From Chryseobacterium kimseyorum (GTDB taxonomy: Bacteria; Bacteroidota; Bacteroidia; Flavobacteriales; Weeksellaceae), in contig NZ_JAPDHW010000016.1 of assembly GCF_025971945.1 (NCBI RefSeq), forward strand, positions 1 through 64,000: a stretch of DNA of 64,000 nt, given 5' to 3'. Below, piece by piece: positions 1-7,501 of this stretch (the first letter of the stretch is position 1; each line of letters starts with the position of its first letter). The notes beneath the pieces are model-generated. The model saw only the letters and a program-made list of their open reading frames with translations, was not told the DNA's origin and made no database searches. The translations under genes were made by a program, and so were the position numbers.

Positions 1-270
1 TATATATAAAACCAGTATTACCTTAGATTCCAGACTATACTCATTCTGAACATTTTCTGAAATTAATGTTTATCAAGCTCTTTCATTTGAACTTAGTTTT
101 GACTTATAAAAATTGGAAAATTCAAATTTTATTAGTTGTTTACTTGTATTGATGTCATTAACCTGATAATACGTTTTAAAACTATTGCTCGATAGTTTTT
201 TAATGAATTTTGCTCGAGTGGCGAATAAATTCTAATAATTGTTTACTTTTGAAACAACTTTTTCTTTATT

Positions 271-3200
271 ATGTTAAATTATATTATTCCTGATAATGAG
301 ATAGATAGATTGAAAAAATTAGAATTTTTTGATCTTCTAAATTTGGGTAAAGATCCTCAATTCGATGTTTTTGCAGAAACTGCATGTCTGATAGCTGATT
401 GTCCTGCTTCAATTATTTCGATTATGGAAAGTGAGACTCAGGCTGTTCAAAGTTGTGTAGGTTTAGAAATCGATTCTGTAAAGCGTGAGAATACCATTTG
501 TCAATATTCAATCGCCAATGGAGAAATTGTCATTATTAATGATACGCTTTTAGATGAAAGATCCTGGAAAAATCCATTGGTAATAGAAGGAGGAATACGA
601 TTCTATATAGGAATACCATTTTTTGATGATGAACGTTTTGCACTAGGAACAATCTGTTTGATTGATTATAAACCCAGAGTAATAACAGACAGTCAGATTA
701 CTGCTCTCAAAAAACTTTCAGAGGTTATTTCTAAACTTTTGACAGCGAAAAGAAAAACAATTTATGGAGAGTATTTTCAACAGATCTTCAATATATCTAA
801 TAATTTAATCTGCGTTTTGGATGACGATTTGAGGTTTAAAGATCTCAATAAAGTAGTTGAGAAAATTTTGTCATTGAAAAAAGTGGAGGCAATAGGACTT
901 GATTTTTCCGATATTTTCGGTGAAGCAAATAAAGACCTATCAAAGTTGAAAGATGTTATCAAGAGTGGCGAAGAAATATCTTTTACATCGTCTAAAGATA
1001 GTGAAGATGGCAGTTCAATCATTGTAGATTGGACTTTTAAATCAAATCAGGAACTTTCTGAAATTTTCTGTTTCGGAACCAATATCACTAAACAGACTGA
1101 AGAAAAACGTCAATTAGAGAGCTCGGAGCGGCGTTTCAGGAGTTTCTTTGAAAATGCAATCGGTTTGATGAGTATGCATGATGTGGAAGGCAACATTCTT
1201 GCGGTAAATGAAAAAGGAAGAGAGATGTTACAATATTCAGCTGATGAGGTGAGAGATCTAAACCTTAGAGACCTTGTTCCAGAAAATAATTGGCCCGCTT
1301 TAAGAGAATATCTTGATCGCATTAAAACAAATAAGGAGGACTTTGGAACCATGATTCTAAAGGCGAAAAATGGAGACGAGCAAGTATGGATGTATCACAA
1401 CCTTATTGAAACAGACGAGGAGGGAAGGCCTTATATAATTAGCACTGCCCTAAACGTCACGGAACGAATGACCTTGGAAAAAGACCTCATTCGTACAAAA
1501 AAAATGCTTGAACAGACAAGTTCTGTAGCACAAGTAGGCGGCTGGGAAGTAAACTTGAAGAAAAATACCTTATACTGGTCGCAAAGTACTAAAGAAATTC
1601 ATAAAATTAGTAACGACTATGTACCTGATTTAGAAAATGCCATTGGTTTTTATACAGAAGATAGCAGAGAAAGAGTTAAATTCTTATTTAACAGAGCGAT
1701 AACGAAAGGAATTCCGTACGATGATGAATTTCAGCTTCTTCGTAATGATGGAGTTACAATTTGGGTAAGGGTAAAAGCAATTCCGGAATTTGAAGATGAC
1801 CATTGTATAAGGGTTTTCGGTATCATTCAGGATATTGATATTTTTAAGAAAATGTTTCTTGATATTGCAAAAAAAGAAGCAATGATGCAATCTTTTGTAA
1901 CGTATGTACCTGTTTCTGTTGCAATGTTTGATAAAGATCTCAATTATATTTCTGTTAGCAGCAAATGGAAAGATCAATTCAAAATGAATGAGTACGATAT
2001 CATTGGAAAGAATCTTTTTAAAGTATCACCAAATATTCCTGTCGAACGAAAAGAAATTTATCACGCTGCTTTGCAGGGAAAGACCTATATCAATGAAGAT
2101 TTTGCAATTCATATTGATGGTAAAAAAGAAATTCAGCATTTAGACCTTAAAGTCGGACCTTGGTATCTCTCGGATAATGAAATCGGAGGGGTTATTGTCT
2201 CAGTACAAGATATTACCACAGCTGTAAAGATTAATGAAGAACTTAAAAATGCAAAAAAAATGGCTGATATTGCAAGCAAAGCAAAATCAGAGTTTCTTGC
2301 CAATATGAGCCATGAGATCCGTACTCCTCTAAATGGAGTGATTGGTTTTTCAGATCTTCTTTTGAGAACTCCTCTTAATGATCTTCAGGCGCAATATCTT
2401 AATTATATTAATGAATCTGGAGAAAATCTTCTGAACATTATTAATGACATTCTTGATTTTTCTAAAATAGAATCCGGTAAAATGGAACTTTTAGTAGATA
2501 AAAGTAATGTTTATGACATGGTGAGCCAGGTGATAAATGTTATTCTATATCAGTCTCAGAAAAAAAATATTGAACTTCTATTAAATATAGAACCAGGACT
2601 TCCAAAAACTCTGTTGCTTGATGAGGTAAGATTAAAGCAAATTCTTATCAACCTTCTAGGTAACGCCGTAAAATTTACAGAAAAAGGAGAGATTGAACTT
2701 AAGGTGGAAACACTTCGTGTAGATGATCAGAATATTGTTCTGCGATTTTCTGTTAGGGACACGGGTATAGGTATACCAGCGGAAAAGCAGAAACATATTT
2801 TTGATGCTTTTACTCAGGAAAACAGCTCTATCAGTAAACGCTATGGCGGGACAGGGCTTGGTCTCACGATCTCAAACAATATTCTGGGTTATATGGGAAG
2901 TCATTTGTCATTGATCAGCACACCTGAAAAAGGTTCCCTGTTTTTCTTCGATATCGAAATACCATATGAAAAATCAACATTTGATGAGTATAATGATCTA
3001 ACTATCAAAAAAGTCCTAGTGGTGGATGATAATGAAGCAAACAGAATCATTCTACAGCATATGCTTACCTATAAAAATATCGAATCTACCTTAGCCTCCA
3101 ATGGTATGGAAGCATTACAGATTTTGCTTCGAGGTGAACGCTTCGATGTGATACTGATGGACTATCATATGCCGGTAATTTCTGGTTTGGAAACAATCAC

Positions 3201-4179
3201 TAAGATCAGAAAGCTATTTAATGAAAAAAATGAAACCTCACCATTAGTAATTCTTCATACTTCTTCGGAAGAACATGATGTCATTAATTCTTTCCGTAAG
3301 GAAGATGACTCCTATTTTCTTTTAAAGCCTATTAAATCTGATGATCTTTATAGGACACTTAAACATGTTACACAAAGTAATGTGACGGAAGTTGTTACTC
3401 GTGATCATTTGGAAACACATCATTTATCTTTTGCGAAAAAGTTAGAAGTTCTTTTAGTAGATGATAATCCCGTAAATATGGTTCTTAATAATCGGATGCT
3501 TAAGTCACTGACGCCCGATGTGCATCTTACAGAAGCAGTAAATGGTTTAGAGGCATTGGAAGAGTGTAAGAAAAAAGATTTTTCCATAATTCTTATGGAT
3601 GTACAGATGCCAGTGATGAATGGTTTTGAAGCTACGCAGAAGATTCGCCTTTTGTCAGGTTATAAAAATGTACCCATTATTGGGGTGACGGCAGGAAATG
3701 TATTGGGAGAAAAAGAGAAATGTCTGGAATCTGGAATGAATGACTTTCTGCCAAAGCCTTTACGTCAGGCTGATCTTTCGGAAATGCTCAAAAAATATAT
3801 ATCCATTAAACAAAACCTAGATCTTGATGTCAAAGTTGAAATCGTGACCGAAAAATACATGAGTATGGATATTCTTAGAGAGCATATAGGTGATGATGAA
3901 GATTTCAAAAAAATATTTTTAGACATTGTTATAAAAGAGCTCATCCAAACAAGGGAGAATATTATTAGTGCAGCACCGGTTAAGGATGCGGTAGCAGTGA
4001 AAATGATTCTTCATAAACTTAAAGGCACAGCGGGAACTGCCGGTCTTTTCAGACTTTCAGATTGTGCATTAAAATGGGAGGAAAAAGCTGATGATACTAT
4101 TGATTTTTCAGACATGGCAAAAGAAGTAGATGTAGAGATATCCATCGGATTAGATATAATAAAAAAATTAATAAAATAA
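271..4179 (+). CDS. hybrid histidine kinase (GAF, four PAS, HisKA, HATPase, two receivers, HPt)
   Basis: This 1302-residue protein contains a complete multistep phosphorelay. In order it has an N-terminal GAF-like domain (about 20-160), four PAS-like domains (about 165-660), a HisKA domain with phospho-acceptor His681 in 'ANMSHEIRTPLNG', a HATPase (about 780-895; 'DTGIGIP', 'GGTGLGL'), receiver 1 (Asp964 in 'ILMDYHMP'), receiver 2 (Asp1110 in 'ILMDVQMP') and an HPt domain (His1248 in 'HKLKGTAGTAG'). No signal peptide or membrane segment is apparent, so the sensor is probably cytosolic, with GAF/PAS sensing a small ligand or redox state. A TAnnTTTG -7 box (TACTTTTG, 244-251) sits just upstream of the ATG. 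It lies beside the fibre genes, and a role in controlling them is inference only. The final target of the phosphoryl group is unknown. Confidence 0.93.
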   Translation: MLNYIIPDNEIDRLKKLEFFDLLNLGKDPQFDVFAETACLIADCPASIISIMESETQAVQSCVGLEIDSVKRENTICQYSIANGEIVIINDTLLDERSWKNPLVIEGGIRFYIGIPFFDDERFALGTICLIDYKPRVITDSQITALKKLSEVISKLLTAKRKTIYGEYFQQIFNISNNLICVLDDDLRFKDLNKVVEKILSLKKVEAIGLDFSDIFGEANKDLSKLKDVIKSGEEISFTSSKDSEDGSSIIVDWTFKSNQELSEIFCFGTNITKQTEEKRQLESSERRFRSFFENAIGLMSMHDVEGNILAVNEKGREMLQYSADEVRDLNLRDLVPENNWPALREYLDRIKTNKEDFGTMILKAKNGDEQVWMYHNLIETDEEGRPYIISTALNVTERMTLEKDLIRTKKMLEQTSSVAQVGGWEVNLKKNTLYWSQSTKEIHKISNDYVPDLENAIGFYTEDSRERVKFLFNRAITKGIPYDDEFQLLRNDGVTIWVRVKAIPEFEDDHCIRVFGIIQDIDIFKKMFLDIAKKEAMMQSFVTYVPVSVAMFDKDLNYISVSSKWKDQFKMNEYDIIGKNLFKVSPNIPVERKEIYHAALQGKTYINEDFAIHIDGKKEIQHLDLKVGPWYLSDNEIGGVIVSVQDITTAVKINEELKNAKKMADIASKAKSEFLANMSHEIRTPLNGVIGFSDLLLRTPLNDLQAQYLNYINESGENLLNIINDILDFSKIESGKMELLVDKSNVYDMVSQVINVILYQSQKKNIELLLNIEPGLPKTLLLDEVRLKQILINLLGNAVKFTEKGEIELKVETLRVDDQNIVLRFSVRDTGIGIPAEKQKHIFDAFTQENSSISKRYGGTGLGLTISNNILGYMGSHLSLISTPEKGSLFFFDIEIPYEKSTFDEYNDLTIKKVLVVDDNEANRIILQHMLTYKNIESTLASNGMEALQILLRGERFDVILMDYHMPVISGLETITKIRKLFNEKNETSPLVILHTSSEEHDVINSFRKEDDSYFLLKPIKSDDLYRTLKHVTQSNVTEVVTRDHLETHHLSFAKKLEVLLVDDNPVNMVLNNRMLKSLTPDVHLTEAVNGLEALEECKKKDFSIILMDVQMPVMNGFEATQKIRLLSGYKNVPIIGVTAGNVLGEKEKCLESGMNDFLPKPLRQADLSEMLKKYISIKQNLDLDVKVEIVTEKYMSMDILREHIGDDEDFKKIFLDIVIKELIQTRENIISAAPVKDAVAVKMILHKLKGTAGTAGLFRLSDCALKWEEKADDTIDFSDMAKEVDVEISIGLDIIKKLIK

Positions 4180-4190
4180 AATCAAGAGTT

Positions 4191-4442
4191 ATGTTATCTC
4201 TGATCGCTGAAGATGACATACTGATTCTCAATTAAGCATAAATTATTAAAAAAGGACACGAAGCTATTGTAACCCGCATAAGTAATAGAAGATATTGATT
4301 ACATTCAAGGAAACGACGTTGATCGTACAATTAACGGTTTATTTTTATTACAAAATTTTAATGATCTGGATTTTATCGACAATCTATAAAAATTTAAGAG
4401 TGAAAAATTGTAGTAATAATTACCTCATCGGGATTAAAATGA
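4191..4442 (+). pseudogene. possible decayed response-regulator receiver remnant
   Basis: The 411-base gap between the kinase and the first fibre subunit contains no intact gene. Two short pieces in the same frame look like a receiver domain: an ATG at 4191 followed by 'LIAEDDILIL' (typical first strand with acidic pair), and 'KIVVIITSSG' at 4404-4433 (typical fourth strand with the conserved Thr/Ser). The bases between them carry several stops and frame changes. If real, this is a heavily decayed receiver that once followed the kinase. The matches are short and could be chance. Confidence 0.28.
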
Positions 4443-4590
4443 CTGCAAATATCGTACTAATAATTATTTGATAAAATCAAACCAAGGTTTTGGTCAAGTC
4501 AAATAATGGTCTTAAATTTGATTTAAATGAATTTTAATTGTATAATTAATCTTCATACACCATCTATTTCAGTCACATTAATATTCTGTT

Positions 4591-5133
4591 ATGAAAAAAC
4601 AAATCGCTATCGCTGCGTTGTCTTTGGGATTAATCTCTTTAGGAAGCAATTGGGTATCAGCACAAAATTCTGAGCATGCAAGTTTGTCAGTTAACATTAT
4701 TTTGGCAGATGTCATTTCAATTGATGTTGGAACTGCTGTTTCGGGAGGCGCAATAGATTTTAATTATGCAAATACGGCAGATTATAATTCCTCAAAAAAT
4801 ATCACAGTACCAAATAGTTTAGTCATCAATTCCTCTAAAAATTTCGATGTGAAAGTTAAATCTGAGGGTGCAAATTTTGTAAGTGGCGCAAACATTATCC
4901 CTGTAGATGTGTTACAGGTTAAAGCAATTTCGGGAGGGAGCTTGATGGGAACTATGAATGAGGTGACTTTATCTACAATAGATCAGCTTTTGGTGAGTAA
5001 CGCAAGTTCGGGTGCAAAACAATCCCTAAATATTGCATATTCTATTTCTGCAGAAAAAGCATCAAAAGTCCTTTTAGGAAAACCCAAAGGAACTTACACG
5101 CAAACAGTAACTTATACTGCAACCGCTTTATAA
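4591..5133 (+). CDS. secreted fibre subunit (DUF4402/pilin-like), paralogue 1
   Basis: A 180-residue protein with a signal peptide ending at 'WVSAQ' and a single beta-rich domain. It is the most divergent of four related subunits in the window, sharing the pattern 'IDFNYANTADYNS', 'SKNFDVKVKSEGANF', an 'IPV' segment and the C-terminal 'KGTYTQTVTYTATAL' with the genes at 5318, 6064 and 21987. The terminal alternating Thr/Val/Tyr strand and small size resemble pilins of CS1/spore-coat-U/DUF4402 type. A strong terminator follows directly, so it is a separate transcript. Its upstream region lacks the palindrome shared by the other three copies and is probably regulated differently. The neighbouring chaperone and usher candidates suggest a surface-fibre subunit; polymerisation is inferred. 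Confidence 0.85.
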   Translation: MKKQIAIAALSLGLISLGSNWVSAQNSEHASLSVNIILADVISIDVGTAVSGGAIDFNYANTADYNSSKNITVPNSLVINSSKNFDVKVKSEGANFVSGANIIPVDVLQVKAISGGSLMGTMNEVTLSTIDQLLVSNASSGAKQSLNIAYSISAEKASKVLLGKPKGTYTQTVTYTATAL

Positions 5134-5154
5134 TTAATCGAATAGCAATTTATA

Positions 5155-5190
5155 AAAAGCCCTCAGCATTCAAATGTTGAGGGCTTTTTG
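5155..5190 (+). terminator. rho-independent terminator after subunit 1
   Basis: The arms AAAAAGCCCTCA and TGAGGGCTTTTT flank a short AT-rich loop, and the structure ends in a T run. It isolates the first subunit gene from the second. Confidence 0.9.
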
Positions 5191-5202
5191 TTGAACTATG
5201 CA

Positions 5203-5271
5203 TGTAGTTATTATACTACAATAACTTCCATTTTTCACTACAAAGAATACTTTATGGACGGTGTAGATTTG
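5203..5271 (+). promoter_or_regulatory. promoter with palindromic operator for subunit 2
   Basis: TGTAGT (5203-5208) and ACTACA (5215-5220) form a palindrome with a 6-bp spacer. A third ACTACA lies at 5237-5242, exactly 22 bp downstream of the right arm. TAGATTTG at 5264-5271 fits the Bacteroidota -7 consensus TAnnTTTG. No TTTG is seen at the usual -33 distance; the third half-site sits there instead. The same arrangement recurs upstream of the genes at 6064 and 22532, which suggests an activator-dependent promoter. Confidence 0.65.
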
Positions 5272-5317
5272 CAGTGTTCAAAAGAGAACAGCTAAATAAA
5301 AATTAAATATTACGATC

Positions 5318-5863
5318 ATGACAAAACATATCGTAATCGCAGCCTTAACTTTCGGAACATTCATACTAGGAACTAACAACGCTAAAGCTCAAAATACTAC
5401 CGCTACCACAACCGTAAACATTACCCTGAACGATGTGATCTCTATTGATGCGGGAAGTACTGCAATTGGTAATACTGTTGACTTCAACTATGCTACTGCA
5501 GCAGATTATAACTCTGATCAAACGATTACTAAAGCCAACTCTTTGAAAGTGACTTCAACGAAGAATTTCAATGTTAAAGTAAAAGCAGGGGGCGCTAATT
5601 TCATGAATGGAACCAACTTAATCCCTGTAAATGTTTTGACGATTAAAGCAGCTGCAGCTGCCGGAACAATGGGAGGTACAAAAACCGCTGTCATTTTATC
5701 TGCAACGGATCAAACCTTAGTTACCAATGCTCCACTAGGGAGTGCCTTAACATTGAATCTGGATTACACGATTCCAGCAGCGAAATCATCTTCTGCCGAT
5801 ATTTTAGGTAAACCAGCCGGAACCTATACACAGACAGTAACTTATACAGCAACAGCATTGTAA
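5318..5863 (+). CDS. secreted fibre subunit (DUF4402/pilin-like), paralogue 2
   Basis: A 181-residue protein with a signal peptide ending 'NNAKAQ' and a mature domain nearly identical to the products of 6064 and 21987 except in the signal peptide and around residues 110-125 ('IKAAAAAGTMGG'). After the signal sequence comes a Thr-rich segment ('TTATTTVNITLNDVIS') that could act as an N-terminal donor strand, followed by the beta-domain and the C-terminal motif 'AGTYTQTVTYTATAL'. It is transcribed alone, from a palindrome-bearing promoter to a terminator at 5886. High copy number of near-identical subunits plus adjacent chaperone and usher candidates suggests a major fibre subunit. The function itself is inferred. 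Confidence 0.87.
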   Translation: MTKHIVIAALTFGTFILGTNNAKAQNTTATTTVNITLNDVISIDAGSTAIGNTVDFNYATAADYNSDQTITKANSLKVTSTKNFNVKVKAGGANFMNGTNLIPVNVLTIKAAAAAGTMGGTKTAVILSATDQTLVTNAPLGSALTLNLDYTIPAAKSSSADILGKPAGTYTQTVTYTATAL

Positions 5864-5885
5864 GTTAAAAAATTCAAATATAAAG

Positions 5886-5920
5886 AGGCCATCATACTTT
5901 CTAAGTGTTGATGGCTTTTG
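5886..5920 (+). terminator. terminator after subunit 2
   Basis: GCCATCA (5888-5894) pairs with TGATGGC (5909-5915), followed by TTTTG. The stem is shorter than that of the terminator at 5155 but in the right place. Confidence 0.7.
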
Positions 5921-5942
5921 TATTTAAATCATGAATAAAGCA

Positions 5943-6011
5943 TGTAGTTATTTTACTACATAAATTTACATTTTCCACTACAAAGAAACTTTTATCACTG
6001 CCTTAGATTTG
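5943..6011 (+). promoter_or_regulatory. promoter with palindromic operator for subunit 3
   Basis: TGTAGT (5943-5948) and ACTACA (5955-5960) form the palindrome, with a third ACTACA at 5977-5982, again 22 bp from the right arm. The -7 box TAGATTTG is at 6004-6011. Positions relative to the start codon match those of the 5203-5271 region, and there is again no TTTG at -33. Confidence 0.65.
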
Positions 6012-6063
6012 CAGTGTTCAAGGGACGAAAACTCAACAACAATAAAAATTAAATATTACGATC

Positions 6064-6609
6064 ATGACAAAACATATTGCAATCTCAGTCTTAACTATCG
6101 GAGCAATCATTTTAGGAACCAACAATGTTCAGGCTCAAAATACTACCGCAACGACAACCGTAAACATTACCCTGAACGATGTGATCTCTATTGATGCGGG
6201 AAGTACAGCAATCGGTAATACAGTTGACTTCAACTATGCTACTGCAGCAGACTATAACTCTGATCAAACCATTACTAAAGCCAACTCTTTGAAAGTGACT
6301 TCAACGAAGAACTTTAACGTTAAAGTAAAAGCGGGGGGTGCCAATTTCATGAATGGAATCAACCTAATCCCTGTAAATGTTTTGACGATTAAAGCTGCTG
6401 GATCTGCCGGAACAATGGGAGGAACAAAAACTGCTGTCGTTTTATCTGCAACGGATCAAACTTTAGTTACCAATGCTCCTCTTGGAAGTGCATTAACATT
6501 AAATCTGGATTACACGATTCCAGCTGCGAAATCATCTTCTGCCGATATTTTAGGTAAACCGGCCGGAACTTACACGCAAACAGTAACTTATACTGCAACC
6601 GCTTTATAA
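6064..6609 (+). CDS. secreted fibre subunit (DUF4402/pilin-like), paralogue 3
   Basis: A 181-residue protein with a signal peptide ending 'NNVQAQ'. It differs from the inverted copy at 21987-22532 by one residue (Ile versus Thr in 'FMNGxNLIPVN') and by about four bases in all, so the two are a recent duplication or are kept alike by gene conversion. The domain layout matches paralogue 2. Only a weak hairpin (AAACGT/ACGTTT, 6629-6649) separates it from the chaperone gene, so partial read-through into chaperone, usher and adhesin is possible. That would give abundant subunit and scarce assembly proteins. Confidence 0.87.
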   Translation: MTKHIAISVLTIGAIILGTNNVQAQNTTATTTVNITLNDVISIDAGSTAIGNTVDFNYATAADYNSDQTITKANSLKVTSTKNFNVKVKAGGANFMNGINLIPVNVLTIKAAGSAGTMGGTKTAVVLSATDQTLVTNAPLGSALTLNLDYTIPAAKSSSADILGKPAGTYTQTVTYTATAL

Positions 6610-6691
6610 TGAAATTTTATAAGTTTATAAACGTTCTTTAGTGACGTTTTCAGTAGTTTTGGGAATCTTTTATTTTTAAACAATTGACACC

Positions 6692-7492
6692 ATGCGCAAG
6701 TTTATTTATCTTTTCTTTTTCTTTATCCTTTCAGTGACTTCTTCAATTCTGGCACAAAGTATCTCTATGTCGCCTACACGTCTGTTTTTCACAGGCAATC
6801 CCGGAGAAAGAGTGACACGAACAGTCACACTTCAGAATAGCTCGGACAAAGATTATGTTTTTAATCTTAACTATAAGGATTGGATTAGAGATGAAAACGG
6901 AAATAAACTTTATCTTGATGCGGGCAGTTCAAAAACTTCCAATGCCGCCTGGGTTTCTACTTTAGAAAACTCTGTAACAGTTCCGTCGAAAAGTACAAAA
7001 GAGATTGTAGTAACCATGCAGATTCCTGAAGATGCATCTAAGTCTGCTGTTACAAACAGTATGTTGTTTTTTACTCAACTTCCACAGCAGGCAGATCAAG
7101 CACGTACGCAAAATGGGATTGGTATTATTACCTTATTTGAGGTAGGACTTCATATTTTTTACACACCATCTGGGAATCAGGTAAAAAGCCTGGATATTAC
7201 CAATATTGCAGAGGTTACTGGTGAGAGTGCAGGAAATAGAAAAGTAGCAGTAAGCATCCATAATGACGGAAACACGATCAATGATGCAACCGTAGAGTTC
7301 GAACTGACTAACACAGACAGTGGTAAAGAATTTAAATTACCCGCAATTTCAATCTCCATGCTTCCCGAGAGCAATCAAGTCGTTCAATTTTCTTTACCTG
7401 AGAACATTTCAGGTAATTTTCTCGGCGTTGCTATTATCAAAATGGCAGGGTCCAATGATTTGCGGGTAGGCGAGAAAAACTTTAAATTTTAA
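6692..7492 (+). CDS. PapD-like periplasmic chaperone of a fibre assembly system
   Basis: A 266-residue protein with a signal peptide ending 'SILAQ'. The mature N-terminus 'SMSPTRLFFTGNPGE' followed by 'TRTVTLQNSSDKDYVF' is the typical first Ig-like domain of pilus chaperones and related molecular-chaperone-like proteins, and a second beta domain fills residues about 150-266. Such chaperones hold subunits in the periplasm and complete their fold by donor-strand pairing. It lies immediately after the subunit genes and 9 bases before the usher-like gene. I could not identify the basic groove residues of classical chaperones with certainty, so assignment to a specific chaperone-usher class is open. 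Confidence 0.82.
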   Translation: MRKFIYLFFFFILSVTSSILAQSISMSPTRLFFTGNPGERVTRTVTLQNSSDKDYVFNLNYKDWIRDENGNKLYLDAGSSKTSNAAWVSTLENSVTVPSKSTKEIVVTMQIPEDASKSAVTNSMLFFTQLPQQADQARTQNGIGIITLFEVGLHIFYTPSGNQVKSLDITNIAEVTGESAGNRKVAVSIHNDGNTINDATVEFELTNTDSGKEFKLPAISISMLPESNQVVQFSLPENISGNFLGVAIIKMAGSNDLRVGEKNFKF

Positions 7493-7501
7493 AATTAAGT
7501 C

